Source of the DNA: Butyrivibrio sp. XPD2006
Lineage (GTDB): Bacteria; Bacillota; Clostridia; Lachnospirales; Lachnospiraceae
Reading direction: 5' to 3'
DNA length: 64,000 nt
NCBI RefSeq assembly: GCF_000420865.1
Contig: NZ_ATVT01000001.1
Span: 310,001-374,000 of the forward strand
Within the stretch, counting starts at the first letter, position 1; every line of letters begins with the position of its first letter. Both the position numbers and the translations under genes were made by a program. This document shows, piece by piece, positions 9,546 to 18,181 of this stretch. The notes under the pieces are model-generated. The model saw only the letters and a program-made list of their open reading frames with translations. It was not told the DNA's origin and ran no database searches.

Positions 9546-10244
9546 ATGACAAGCAGAATAGAACAGCTTATTGATGAGATCGAGACATATATTGATAATT
9601 GCAAACCACAGCCTTTATCTCAGACTAAGATCATTGTCAATAAAGAGGAGATCGACGAGCTTTTAAGAGAGCTTAGAAGCAAGACTCCTGAAGAGATCAA
9701 GAGATATCAGAAGATAATCAGCAACAAGGAAGCTATTTTAAATGATGCCCGTAAGAAAGCTCAGGAGCTTATTGACGAGGCAACAGCACACACCAACGAG
9801 CTTATCAACGAGCATGAGATCATGCAGCAGGCGTATGCTCAGGCCAATGAAGTTATTTCACAGGCTGCTGCCCAGGCCAAGGATATCCTTGACAAAGCAA
9901 CAATAGAAGCCAACGAAATGAAGGCAGCTGCTGTGCAGTACACAGATCAGCTTCTTGAGAATGTGGATTCCATTATCAATCAGTCTATTGATGCTACAAG
10001 CAAAAACAACGACGAGATCATCGAGTCAGTCAAGCAGAACAGCATCAACATTGTAAAAGAGGTAACTCAGAGCAATGACAGCATTCTCTCAGCACTTACA
10101 CAGTACAGTGAGATAATCAAGTCTAACAGAGCAGACCTTCGTCCTCCTGTTAGCGGTTCTTCCGGTGCAAATGCTGCTACAACAGAGGATCAGGTTGGCG
10201 GAGCTTCAAATGATGGAAGTTTAAATCTTGATATGCTTAATTAA
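9546..10244 (+). CDS. Coiled-coil protein of unknown function downstream of coaD
   Basis: A soluble, acidic 232-residue protein with no signal peptide or membrane segment. Residues 1-55 are a short helical region. Residues 55-190 form a long Ala/Glu/Lys/Gln-rich helix with heptad character ('ARKKAQELIDEATAHTNELI'), resembling the stalk helices of F- and V-type ATPase b/E subunits or of DivIVA-like proteins. The last 40 residues are Ser/Gly/Asn-rich and probably disordered. ATG 9546 follows a GGGGGT ribosome-binding site at 9534-9539. Automatic pipelines often call such proteins 'ATPase' from the coiled coil alone. No enzymatic motif is visible; a scaffold role is a guess. Confidence 0.8.
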   Translation: MTSRIEQLIDEIETYIDNCKPQPLSQTKIIVNKEEIDELLRELRSKTPEEIKRYQKIISNKEAILNDARKKAQELIDEATAHTNELINEHEIMQQAYAQANEVISQAAAQAKDILDKATIEANEMKAAAVQYTDQLLENVDSIINQSIDATSKNNDEIIESVKQNSINIVKEVTQSNDSILSALTQYSEIIKSNRADLRPPVSGSSGANAATTEDQVGGASNDGSLNLDMLN

Positions 10245-10259
10245 GTAGCGATTACTAAG

Positions 10260-10287
10260 AGCTGCCGCATTTTTGCGACAGCTTTTT
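10260..10287 (+). terminator. Intrinsic terminator after the coiled-coil gene
   Basis: The arms AGCTG-CGCA (10260-10269, one C mismatched) and TGCG-CAGCT (10274-10283, one A mismatched) enclose a T loop and run into TTTTT. The next CDS could only start upstream of ATG 10315 by reading through this hairpin. Confidence 0.75.
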
Positions 10288-10314
10288 ATCTTTATACGAC
10301 TCGGGGGTATTTGG

Positions 10315-11370
10315 ATGAAAAGAAGTATTGCGTATGTATTTACCTTTATCATGGTATTTTTGACAGTGCTTGGAGCTGCTTCCACAAAGTCTTTTGCTGC
10401 ACCTAAAAATGTAGTTGTAGTGATAGATCCCGGACATGGCGGCGAGGGGGACAGAAATCTGGGAGCACAGTACAACGGACTGTCAGAAAAAGAGCTGACT
10501 CTGAGAGTGGCAAATGCTCTAAAGGCTGAACTTGAGAAATACGACGGGATTACTGTTTATACCACAAGGACTACAGATACTGCAATATCGCTGGAGGACA
10601 GAGCTGCTTACGCCAAGAGTGTCGGTGCTGATTTCGTGTTCAGTATTCACTTTAATGCATCCGGTGACCATGCATTCTACGGTTCAGAAGTATGGACCTC
10701 AACCTTCGGCAATTATTATGTGGCAGGCTCTGAGTTTGGCAATATTGTACAGTCACAGTGGAATGAACTTGGCCTTTATCAGAAAGGCGTTAAAACAAGA
10801 ATAGGATCATCCGGAAAAGATTATTACGGAATAATAAGAGCCTGCGTAGCCAGGAATATGCCCTGCGTAATAATGGAGCATGCATACCTTGACCACGGAT
10901 ATGACGTTTCCAAGATCAAAGAAGGAGATTTTATCAATAAACTTGCTGTAGCAGATGCTACGGCGATTGCCAAGTACTTCAAGCTTAAGTCATCTATTAC
11001 GGGAGCTGATTATTCAGGATTTAAGTACGCATCTGTCAAAAAGCCGGGAAGAGTTCTTTATCAGGATGAGACAGGACCTGAGAAATGTGAGATAAAGGTC
11101 CTTAATTATGATATTTCCAGTGGAAATGTTCTTGTGGAGATGTCTACCAGGGATTCACAGAGCCCTGTAATATACTTTACGTACAGCTATGACGGAGGCA
11201 AGAGCTTTAACATATTGCAGATGTGGGACAGAACCAAAGAAACACAATCCTTTAATGTTAAAGTCCCGAGTGGAACTGTAAATCCAACTATTGTTTGCGC
11301 TTCGTATAACAACTATGAAAAGGGAAGCCTTAGCAATCCTGTTCAGGTAGCGGCAACATTTAATTATTAA
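10315..11370 (+). CDS. Secreted N-acetylmuramoyl-L-alanine amidase (Amidase_3)
   Basis: This 351-residue exported protein has an Lys/Arg start, a hydrophobic segment at about residues 5-22 and an 'SFAA' cleavage site near residue 26. The Amidase_3 domain follows at about 31-220. Its zinc ligands are the His in 'DPGHGG', the Glu in 'LSEKEL' and the His in 'FSIHFNAS', and the catalytic Glu lies in 'CVIMEHAYL'. It cleaves the bond between muramic acid and the peptide stem. The C-terminal 120 residues look like a small beta-sandwich that I do not recognise. ATG 10315 is chosen because GGGGGT at 10303-10308 precedes it and the longer frame runs through a terminator. Confidence 0.9.
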   Translation: MKRSIAYVFTFIMVFLTVLGAASTKSFAAPKNVVVVIDPGHGGEGDRNLGAQYNGLSEKELTLRVANALKAELEKYDGITVYTTRTTDTAISLEDRAAYAKSVGADFVFSIHFNASGDHAFYGSEVWTSTFGNYYVAGSEFGNIVQSQWNELGLYQKGVKTRIGSSGKDYYGIIRACVARNMPCVIMEHAYLDHGYDVSKIKEGDFINKLAVADATAIAKYFKLKSSITGADYSGFKYASVKKPGRVLYQDETGPEKCEIKVLNYDISSGNVLVEMSTRDSQSPVIYFTYSYDGGKSFNILQMWDRTKETQSFNVKVPSGTVNPTIVCASYNNYEKGSLSNPVQVAATFNY

Positions 11371-11380
11371 AGGTGAGAAG

Positions 11381-12112
11381 TTGAGATTAGATAAGTTTCT
11401 TTCAGAACTCAATATAGGCACAAGAAAGCAGATAAAAGAGTATGTCAAGAACGGACGGTGTACTGTAAACGGTGTTCCGGCAGCTAAAGCTGATGTTCAC
11501 ATTGATGAGAACAATGATGAGATAGCATTTGACGGGGTACCTCTTAGATACAGTAAGTTCCATTACTATCTCCTGAATAAGCCTGCAGGCGTCGTATCAG
11601 CAACAAGAGATGGAAGAAATGAGACAGTTCTGGATCTTCTGGCAGGAGAAAACATAAAAGGGCTTTCTCCCTGCGGAAGGCTTGATATTGATACAGAGGG
11701 ACTGCTTCTTTTAACCGATGATGGGGATCTGATCCATAAGCTGTTATCTCCCAAGAAGCATGTGGACAAGGTATATGAAGTACATATCAGTAAGCCTTTG
11801 AAAGAAACAGACATAGAGAAACTGGAAAACGGTGTCAATATCGGAGATAAAAATGACGACGGAAGTGTTGATTTAACTCTCCCTGCTAAGGTACAGGTGG
11901 CAGAAGAGGAAGACGCTGAAGGGAATCCTGTAATTTTCCTTACTATTCATGAAGGACGATTCCATCAGGTGAAGAGGATGCTGGAAGCAGTTGACAATGA
12001 GGTTGTTTTCCTTAGGCGTCTTTCCATGGGGAGCCTTAAGCTGGATGATGATCTTAAACCGGGAGACTACAGAGAACTTACCGATCAGGAAATAAACGAA
12101 TTAAAGAAATAG
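11381..12112 (+). CDS. RsuA/RluB-family pseudouridine synthase
   Basis: This 243-residue protein has an N-terminal S4 RNA-binding domain (about 1-55) and a pseudouridine synthase domain with the catalytic Asp in 'GRLDIDTEGLLLLTDDG'. 'GRFHQVKRM' near residue 195 is diagnostic of the RsuA/RluB/RluE group. It isomerises a specific rRNA uridine; Firmicute relatives are annotated as 16S U516 (RsuA) or 23S (RluB) enzymes, and I cannot choose between them. The TTG start at 11381 follows AGGTGAG at 11371, 10 bases after the amidase stop. The next gene starts 8 bases downstream. Confidence 0.9.
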   Translation: MRLDKFLSELNIGTRKQIKEYVKNGRCTVNGVPAAKADVHIDENNDEIAFDGVPLRYSKFHYYLLNKPAGVVSATRDGRNETVLDLLAGENIKGLSPCGRLDIDTEGLLLLTDDGDLIHKLLSPKKHVDKVYEVHISKPLKETDIEKLENGVNIGDKNDDGSVDLTLPAKVQVAEEEDAEGNPVIFLTIHEGRFHQVKRMLEAVDNEVVFLRRLSMGSLKLDDDLKPGDYRELTDQEINELKK

Positions 12113-12120
12113 GATTTTGT

Positions 12121-12780
12121 ATGAAAGATATTAATTTAAACGATTTTGAGGCAGTGATCTTTGATCTTGACGGATCACTTGTTGATTCCATGTGGATGTG
12201 GAAGGCTATAGATATAGAGTATCTGGCAGGACATGGAATAGAAGCGCCCAAGACCCTGCAGAAGGATATAGGCGGAAGAAGTTTTGTTGAGACTGCAAGG
12301 TATTTTAAGGACAGGTTCAACCTTTCCGATTCTATCGAGAAAATCGGAGACGACTGGAATAAGATGGCTTGGGATAAATATACCAATGAAGTACCTTTAA
12401 AAGAAGGTGTTTCGAAGTTTTTGGACCGATGCATGCAAAATGGGATAAAGCTTGGCATTGCATCCAGTAACTCGACAGAACTGATAAATCAGGTCCTTTC
12501 TTCTCATGGTATAAAAGACAAGTTCCAGAGCGTCAAATCAGGGACACAGGTAGTCAAGGGTAAGCCTGCACCGGATATTTATCTAACCGTTGCAGAGGAG
12601 CTTGGAGCAGAGCCTTCAAGGTGTCTTGTATTTGAAGATCTGGTTGATGGAATTAAAGCTGCCAAAAACGCAGGTATGACCGTTGTTGCTGTCAGTGATG
12701 ATTACTCAAGGCACAGCGACGATGTGAAGAAGGAACTGGCAGATGACTATATTGAAGATTATTGGGGATATACAGAATAA
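12121..12780 (+). CDS. HAD-superfamily phosphatase / beta-phosphoglucomutase-like
   Basis: A 219-residue HAD hydrolase of subfamily IA. Motif I reads 'FDLDGSLVDS', with Ser in place of the usual Thr but both catalytic Asp present. Motif II is 'GIASSNS', Lys is in 'KGKPAPDIY', and motif IV is 'CLVFEDLVDGIKAA'. A helical cap lies between motifs I and II. The C1-cap arrangement is that of beta-phosphoglucomutase and sugar-phosphate phosphatases; the substrate is not evident. It lies in a tight run between two pseudouridine synthases, and its TAA overlaps the next ATG by one base. Confidence 0.88.
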   Translation: MKDINLNDFEAVIFDLDGSLVDSMWMWKAIDIEYLAGHGIEAPKTLQKDIGGRSFVETARYFKDRFNLSDSIEKIGDDWNKMAWDKYTNEVPLKEGVSKFLDRCMQNGIKLGIASSNSTELINQVLSSHGIKDKFQSVKSGTQVVKGKPAPDIYLTVAEELGAEPSRCLVFEDLVDGIKAAKNAGMTVVAVSDDYSRHSDDVKKELADDYIEDYWGYTE

Positions 12781-13379
12781 TGAAAAAGTATAAAGGCGAC
12801 TTTGGTTATATAGCTTACAGAAAGAAGATCACAACCGTAAGGACTGTCATTTGTCTTGCGGCTTCTGTAGGAATATTTTTAATAGGTCTTGCTATCAATG
12901 GCACACAGAAAAATGTCTTTTCCATAATAGCAGCGCTGGGATGTCTTCCTACAGGCTGGAGCGCAGTCAATATGATAATGTTTCTCAAGGCCAAGGCCTG
13001 CAGTGATGATGCTCACAGGGAAATTGAGGCGCACCGAGGCGGACTTTTAATAAATTACGATCATGTGATCACAAGCTATGACAAGAACTTTAATGTAGCT
13101 GCTTCTACAGTACTTGATAAGAATATCTGCTGCTTATGCTCTGATGATGCTGCTGATACAGATGACATAGAGAAACACATCAAAAAAATGATGGCACAGG
13201 GCGGATATTCAAATTACAGCATAAAGGTGTTTGACAAGCTCGACAGCTTCTGTTCAAGGCTTGATCAGCTGGAAAAGCTCAGAAGCGACAAGAATATCGA
13301 TCCACAGGCAATAGAGGATTCATGGGTCCCCGGAACGGCTCAGACAGCTGCGGGAATACTTTTATCTATATCTTTATAG
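12780..13379 (+). CDS. Unknown membrane protein with two N-terminal helices
   Basis: I do not recognise this 199-residue protein. Two hydrophobic segments lie at about residues 22-44 and 47-70, followed by a soluble domain of about 125 residues with 'NICCLCSDDAADTDDIE' and 'SYDKNFNV'. The C-terminus ends in a short hydrophobic stretch. An in-frame TTG occurs at 12762, but ATG 12780 overlaps the HAD stop codon (TAATG) and gives a Lys-rich cytoplasmic N-terminus, so it is preferred. Position between a HAD phosphatase and an RluD-type synthase suggests co-transcription; function unknown. Confidence 0.75.
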   Translation: MKKYKGDFGYIAYRKKITTVRTVICLAASVGIFLIGLAINGTQKNVFSIIAALGCLPTGWSAVNMIMFLKAKACSDDAHREIEAHRGGLLINYDHVITSYDKNFNVAASTVLDKNICCLCSDDAADTDDIEKHIKKMMAQGGYSNYSIKVFDKLDSFCSRLDQLEKLRSDKNIDPQAIEDSWVPGTAQTAAGILLSISL

Positions 13380-13387
13380 GCGGATGA

Positions 13388-14362
13388 ATGAAAGAGATCA
13401 TAGTTGGAGAAAACGAACAGGATAAACGCTTTGACAGCTTTCTTAAGGGGTACTTAAAAGAAGCATCCGGTGGCTTTATTTATAAGATGCTGAGAAAAAA
13501 GAACATAACCCTTAACGACAAAAAGTCTGATGGCTCGGAGAAGCTAAAAAAAGGAGATGTAATAAAGATCTTCTTTACTGATGATACTTTAAATAAATTC
13601 AGAGGTAAGGGCACTTTAAAGGATTCTTTAGAGCCTGAGCTTAAGGCTTATGAGAAGCTTGGAAAGCTTACTGTAATCTACGAGGATGACAATATAGTTC
13701 TTGTAGATAAACCGGCGGGAGTTCTGTCACAGAAGGCGCAAAAAGAAGATTACAGCCTGAATGAATGGCTTATCGGCTATCTCCTTGATAAAGGCGATAT
13801 AACTGTGGATAGCCTTGAAACCTACAGACCATCCATATGCAACAGGCTGGACAGAAACACCAGTGGGATTGTAATATGCGCAAAATCCCTCACAGGAGCC
13901 CGTAAGATGAATGAGCTCATCAAGGACAGAAACGTTGGTAAGTTTTACAGAACTCTTGTAAAAGGAAAGATAGATAAGGATTTTTCGCTAAAAGGTTATC
14001 TGTCCAAGGATGAGAAAAAGAATAAAGTTGTCATTCTTGATAAGGATCCTCATAATCCGGATTTTTCTTACATCGAAACTGAGTTTCATGTTGTGGGGTA
14101 TAACAGTGAAAGCTCGCTTACAATGCTAGAAGTTAAGCTTATAACAGGAAAACCGCATCAGATAAGGGCTCATCTTTCAAGTATCGGGCATCCTATCATC
14201 GGCGATATTAAATATGGTGGAAGTGCATATAAAAAAATAAACTATCAGCTTCTTCACAGCTACAGACTACAGTTCCCACAAGGCCTTGATGAGCCGTTTT
14301 CATCACTTTCGGGAAAAGAGTTTATTGCACCGCTTCCAAAAGAATTCGATATTTTTGAATAA
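13388..14362 (+). CDS. RluC/RluD-family pseudouridine synthase
   Basis: This 324-residue enzyme has an N-terminal S4-like region (about 10-60) and a catalytic domain with 'YEDDNIVLVDKPAGVLSQ', the active-site Asp in 'CNRLDRNTSG', and 'LITGKPHQIRAHL' near residue 255. It forms pseudouridine in 23S rRNA or tRNA; the exact site is not predictable. It starts 8 bases after the membrane protein. The window also encodes an RluD-type paralogue at 47818-48750, so this one is probably the RluC-like member with a different target. Confidence 0.9.
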   Translation: MKEIIVGENEQDKRFDSFLKGYLKEASGGFIYKMLRKKNITLNDKKSDGSEKLKKGDVIKIFFTDDTLNKFRGKGTLKDSLEPELKAYEKLGKLTVIYEDDNIVLVDKPAGVLSQKAQKEDYSLNEWLIGYLLDKGDITVDSLETYRPSICNRLDRNTSGIVICAKSLTGARKMNELIKDRNVGKFYRTLVKGKIDKDFSLKGYLSKDEKKNKVVILDKDPHNPDFSYIETEFHVVGYNSESSLTMLEVKLITGKPHQIRAHLSSIGHPIIGDIKYGGSAYKKINYQLLHSYRLQFPQGLDEPFSSLSGKEFIAPLPKEFDIFE

Positions 14363-14371
14363 GAGGTATAT

Positions 14372-14911
14372 ATGCCTACATGGAAATCTCGTGGACTCAG
14401 GGGATCCACGCTTGAAGACATGGTCAACAGAACAAATGAGAGGTACCTTGAACTTGGACTTTGTCTTATTCAGAAAATTCCCACTCCAATTACACCTATA
14501 AACATTGAGAAAGAGACAAGACATATAACTCTTGCCTACTTTGATCAGAAATCAACCGTGGACTACATCGGTGCGGTCCAGGGTATTCCTGTATGCTTTG
14601 ATGCGAAGGAATGTGCCACAACATCTTTTGCGCTGCAAAATATTCATCAGCACCAGGTTAACTTCATGCAAAGCTTTGAGGAGCAGAATGGAGTTGCTTT
14701 TTTTCTTATTTATTTTACGTCTCTGGACGAATTCTATTATCTTCCCTACAGAAAACTTCGTATATTCTGGGACAGAGCTCAGGCCGGTGGCAGAAAGAGC
14801 TTCAGACATGATGAGCTGGACCTTAAATATGTAATAAAGCCCCACAGGGATCCGGGGCTTCTGATTCCTTTTCTTGACGCCATGCAGATTGACCTTGAAG
14901 AGAGGGAATAA
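14372..14911 (+). CDS. recU: Holliday junction resolvase RecU
   Basis: This 179-residue nuclease of Gram-positive bacteria resolves four-way junctions during recombination and chromosome segregation. The N-terminal 'RGLRGSTLEDMVNRTNERY' matches RecU 'G..LE..IN.TN..Y'. The catalytic core 'STVDYIGAVQGIPVCFDAKE' carries the Asp and the Asp-x-Lys-Glu metal ligands. A basic region and 'LDLKYVI' follow. Length is normal. It is the last gene of the run starting near 10315 and precedes the histidine operon. In many Firmicutes recU lies next to a penicillin-binding protein gene; here it does not. Confidence 0.93.
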   Translation: MPTWKSRGLRGSTLEDMVNRTNERYLELGLCLIQKIPTPITPINIEKETRHITLAYFDQKSTVDYIGAVQGIPVCFDAKECATTSFALQNIHQHQVNFMQSFEEQNGVAFFLIYFTSLDEFYYLPYRKLRIFWDRAQAGGRKSFRHDELDLKYVIKPHRDPGLLIPFLDAMQIDLEERE

Positions 14912-14915
14912 TTGT

Positions 14916-14944
14916 TTGACATATTGTTTGATATAATGTAAACT
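14916..14944 (+). promoter_or_regulatory. Putative promoter of the histidine operon
   Basis: TTGACA at 14916-14921 is followed after 17 bases by TAAACT at 14939-14944, a 4/6 match to the -10 consensus. A perfect TATAAT at 14932 is also present but is only 10 bases from this -35. The leader to ATG 15003 is about 50 bases, and I see no T-box or His-rich leader peptide in it. Confidence 0.45.
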
Positions 14945-15002
14945 CTTTTCTATGGTAGCGAATTATCGAAGTAGCACTGCGCATTACTAAAGTGAGGTTG
15001 AC

Positions 15003-16118
15003 ATGAACAAAGTACTATTACATACTCCCGACGGAGTGAGAGATATTTACGGATCTGAATGCAGCGACAGACTCATAATCAGGGACAAAATCCATGAAAA
15101 GATGAAGCTTTACGGATATGAAGATATCGATACACCTACATTTGAATTCTTTGACGTATTTGCTCAGGAGATAAATGCAGGTGATGCAAGAGAGCTTTAT
15201 AAGTTCTTTGACAAGGACGGAAATACAATGGTTCTTCGTCCTGACTTTACTCCATCAATAGCAAGATGCGCATCCAAGGTGATGCTTGAAGATAAGAAGC
15301 CTGTAAGAGTTGTTTACCAGGGCAGTACTTTTATGAATACATCCAGTCTGCAGGGGAAGCTCAAGGAGAACTATAATATCGGTGTTGAGTTTTTCCAGGA
15401 TGATTCTGTATATGCTGATGCTGAGATGATAGCTCTTTTAATAGAATCTCTCTTGAGCTCAGGCCTTAAGGATTTCCAAGTTAGCATCGGAGATGCTGAG
15501 TACTACAAGGGAATCTGTGAGGAAGCCGGAATTGATGCTGAAACTGAAGTTATGATAAGAGAGCAGATCGTTCAGAAGAACTATTTTGCTGCTGAGAACA
15601 TAATGGTTGAACGCAACATCCCTGAAAAGTACAAGAACCTGATCGTAAAGGTGGCAGAATTCATCGGCTCTGACGATGCATTGGATAAGGCTCAGGAACA
15701 GGTTTCAAATGAGAGATCTCTAAATGCGATAAAGCGTCTTAAAAGACTTTATCAGGTATTGAAAGAGTATGATGTTACACAGTATGTGTCTTTTGACCTT
15801 GGAATGCTGAGTAAATTCAATTATTACACAGGTGTCATTTTTAGTGCGTATACCTATGGTGTAGGCGATGCCATTGCAAAAGGAGGCAGATACAATACAC
15901 TACTTGGCAAATACGGCCAGGATGCACCGGCAATTGGCTTCGTGATCCTGTTAGATGATCTTATGTCAGCTCTTTACAGGCAGAATGTAGAAATGGAGCA
16001 TGAGAAGCAGACTGTAATCATGGAGTTTGATGAAGAGAATTTTGGACCGCAGCTTTCAGAGGCTATAAAGATGAGAAAAGATGGCCGGAAGGTTGCACTG
16101 GATTACAGAAAGGCATAA
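15003..16118 (+). CDS. hisZ: ATP phosphoribosyltransferase regulatory subunit HisZ
   Basis: This 371-residue paralogue of histidyl-tRNA synthetase lacks the anticodon-binding domain. The N-terminal 'TPDGVRDIYG' and the class II synthetase motif 'MVLRPDFTPSIAR' are kept, as is 'FNYYTGVIFSAYT'. HisZ forms an octamer with short-form HisG and makes it active and histidine-sensitive. It opens the his operon. Its TAA overlaps the hisG ATG by one base, and the hisZ-hisG pairing confirms that it is not hisS. Confidence 0.95.
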   Translation: MNKVLLHTPDGVRDIYGSECSDRLIIRDKIHEKMKLYGYEDIDTPTFEFFDVFAQEINAGDARELYKFFDKDGNTMVLRPDFTPSIARCASKVMLEDKKPVRVVYQGSTFMNTSSLQGKLKENYNIGVEFFQDDSVYADAEMIALLIESLLSSGLKDFQVSIGDAEYYKGICEEAGIDAETEVMIREQIVQKNYFAAENIMVERNIPEKYKNLIVKVAEFIGSDDALDKAQEQVSNERSLNAIKRLKRLYQVLKEYDVTQYVSFDLGMLSKFNYYTGVIFSAYTYGVGDAIAKGGRYNTLLGKYGQDAPAIGFVILLDDLMSALYRQNVEMEHEKQTVIMEFDEENFGPQLSEAIKMRKDGRKVALDYRKA

Positions 16119-16768
16119 TGGGTGACAATATGAGATATCTTACATTTGCCCTCGGAAAAGGGCGTCTCGTAAACTCTACCATGGAAATTCTTAATAAATG
16201 TGGCATAGAGTGCGAAGAGATTCTGGATAAAAAGACAAGGAAGCTTATTTTTACAAATGAAGAGCTTAAGCTGAAGTTCTTCCTGGCAAAAGGACCGGAT
16301 GTTCCGACATATGTTGAATACGGCGCTGCTGATATAGGCATTGTTGGAGCTGATACCATTCTTGAAGAGAACAGAAGGGTATATGAGGTTTTGGATCTTG
16401 GTTTTGGAAAGTGCAGAATGTGTGTCTGCGGTCCTCATGAGGCAAAAGAGCTTTTGGAACATCGTGAGATGATAAGAGTTGCCAGCAAGTATCCCAACAT
16501 TGCCAAGGATTATTTCTACAACAAGAAACATCAGACTGTTGATATAATCAAACTTAACGGATCTGTTGAACTGGGACCTATTGTTAATCTGTCAGATGTT
16601 ATAGTTGATATCGTAGAGACCGGTTCAACGCTTCGTGAGAACGGCCTCGAAGTACTTGAGGAAATCTGTCCTCTTTCTGCAAGGATGATAGTTAATCAGG
16701 TAAGTATGCAGATGGAGACTGAACGCATCAGAAAGCTTATAAATGATATTAAGGAGAATCTGGAATAA
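16118..16768 (+). CDS. hisG: ATP phosphoribosyltransferase catalytic subunit HisG (short form)
   Basis: A 216-residue short-form enzyme catalysing the first step of histidine synthesis, ATP + PRPP to N1-(5-phosphoribosyl)-ATP. 'LTFALGKGRL' at the N-terminus, 'DIGIVGADTI' and the PRPP loop 'DIVETGSTLRENGL' near residue 165 identify it. The C-terminal allosteric domain of long HisG is missing, which fits the HisZ gene just upstream. Two starts are possible: ATG 16118, overlapping the hisZ stop, or ATG 16130, which is preceded by GGTGA and gives 'MRYLTFALGKG'. Confidence 0.95.
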   Translation: MGDNMRYLTFALGKGRLVNSTMEILNKCGIECEEILDKKTRKLIFTNEELKLKFFLAKGPDVPTYVEYGAADIGIVGADTILEENRRVYEVLDLGFGKCRMCVCGPHEAKELLEHREMIRVASKYPNIAKDYFYNKKHQTVDIIKLNGSVELGPIVNLSDVIVDIVETGSTLRENGLEVLEEICPLSARMIVNQVSMQMETERIRKLINDIKENLE

Positions 16769-18058
16769 ATGAGAACACTTAAACTTACTGAAGAGACCAA
16801 GAAAGAGCTTTTGGGCAACCTTCTTAACAGAAACCCCGGAAGTTACGGAGAGTATGAAGATACAGTTAACGGAATAATAAATGATATTCGTAAAAACGGC
16901 GACAAGGCTCTTTTTGAATATACTGAAAAGTTTGACAAATGTGTGATTGATGCTACGAGCATCAGAATAACAAAACAGGAGATTGAAGAGGCGTACAAAG
17001 CGCTTGATCCTGAGTTTGTTGAAGTTATGAAGAGAAGCGCTGAGAATATAAGGGCATTCCACGAGAAACAAAAAAGAAACACATGGATAGATACCAAAGA
17101 AGATGGAAGCATTCTTGGCCAGAGAATTCTTCCTATAGAGATTTCAGGTGTATATGTTCCGGGCGGAAAGGCTGCCTATCCTTCGAGCGTTCTAATGAAT
17201 GTAGTTCCTGCAAAGGTGGCAGGTGTTGAGAAAATTGTAATGTGCACACCTCCCGGAAAAGACGGTAAGGTTAATCCCGGAACTTTGGTTGCAGCTGACA
17301 TAGCAGGTGTTACGGAAGGCTATAAAGTAGGCGGAGCACAGGCGATAGCAGCTATGGCATTCGGAACAGAATCTGTGCCGAAGGTTGATAAGATTACAGG
17401 TCCTGGCAATATCTTCGTTGCATTGGCCAAGAAAGCATGTTTTGGACATGTTTCAATTGATTCCATAGCAGGTCCCAGCGAGATACTTGTTCTTGCAGAT
17501 GAGACGGCCAATGCAAGATATGTGGCTGCGGATCTTTTATCACAGGCTGAACATGATGAAATGGCAAGTGCTATTTTAATAACAACATCCCAGCAGCTTG
17601 CAGATAAAGTATCCGAGGAAATAGATGGATTTTTGCAGACTCTTTCAAGAGCGGATATAATAAAGAAGTCATTAGATAACTATGGATATATTTTTGTTGC
17701 AGACAATATGGATGATGCGATAGAAGCTGCCAATGCTGTTGCTTCTGAACACCTTGAAATTATAACCGCTAATCCGTATGAGACTATGACAAAAATTAAG
17801 AATGCAGGTGCTATTTTCCTTGGGGATTATTCGTCAGAGCCTCTTGGTGATTATTACGCAGGACCGAATCATATTCTTCCTACAAACAGGACAGCAAGGT
17901 TCTTTTCACCGCTTTCTGTGGATGATTTTGTTAAGAAAACAAGTATTATCTCATATTCAAGAACTGCTCTTGAAAAGGTACACGGTGATATTGAATTATT
18001 CGCCAAGCAGGAAGGACTTACGGCACATGCGAATTCAATCGCTGTGAGATTCGAGTAG
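16769..18058 (+). CDS. hisD: Histidinol dehydrogenase HisD
   Basis: This 429-residue zinc enzyme oxidises L-histidinol to L-histidine in two NAD-dependent steps, the last in the pathway. 'VPGGKAAYPSSVLMN', 'AGPSEILVLAD', 'LSQAEHDEMASA' and 'ASEHLEI' carry the substrate-, zinc- and base-forming residues of the family. ATG 16769 follows the hisG stop with no gap. The C-terminal 'LTAHANSIAVR' is typical. The gene is intact and ends the first part of the his operon. Confidence 0.96.
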   Translation: MRTLKLTEETKKELLGNLLNRNPGSYGEYEDTVNGIINDIRKNGDKALFEYTEKFDKCVIDATSIRITKQEIEEAYKALDPEFVEVMKRSAENIRAFHEKQKRNTWIDTKEDGSILGQRILPIEISGVYVPGGKAAYPSSVLMNVVPAKVAGVEKIVMCTPPGKDGKVNPGTLVAADIAGVTEGYKVGGAQAIAAMAFGTESVPKVDKITGPGNIFVALAKKACFGHVSIDSIAGPSEILVLADETANARYVAADLLSQAEHDEMASAILITTSQQLADKVSEEIDGFLQTLSRADIIKKSLDNYGYIFVADNMDDAIEAANAVASEHLEIITANPYETMTKIKNAGAIFLGDYSSEPLGDYYAGPNHILPTNRTARFFSPLSVDDFVKKTSIISYSRTALEKVHGDIELFAKQEGLTAHANSIAVRFE

Positions 18059-18070
18059 GATTATCCGGAA

Positions 18071-18181
18071 TGGTCAATACGACTCGACTGGTCAATGGTA
18101 TAAAATTACACATGTAATCGTTCCATATGGCATTAAAATTGCAAGTTTACTTTCTAAAACGTATATAAAATGCAAGTTTAC
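18071..18181 (+). repeat. Two pairs of direct repeats before hisB
   Basis: TGGTCAAT occurs at 18071-18078 and 18089-18096. GCAAGTTTAC occurs at 18141-18150 and 18172-18181, the copies being 31 bases apart (about three helical turns) and bracketing the -10 element. The layout is that of binding sites for a dimeric regulator; the regulator is not known. Confidence 0.55.
18139..18167 (+). promoter_or_regulatory. Internal his promoter upstream of hisB, flanked by repeats
   Basis: TTGCAA at 18139-18144 and TATATA at 18162-18167 are 17 bases apart. The surrounding 183-base gap between hisD and hisB contains two direct-repeat pairs and a dyad, ATTACA-CA-TGTAAT at 18105-18118. The gap is AT-rich and unusually long for a his operon, so separate control of hisB-hisIE is likely. 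Confidence 0.5.

Noticed and set aside
14916..14937. TTGACA plus perfect TATAAT before hisZ as a consensus promoter
   Set aside because: The two hexamers are separated by only 10 bases, too close for one sigma-70 type promoter; the alternative -10 at 14939 was used instead, with low confidence.
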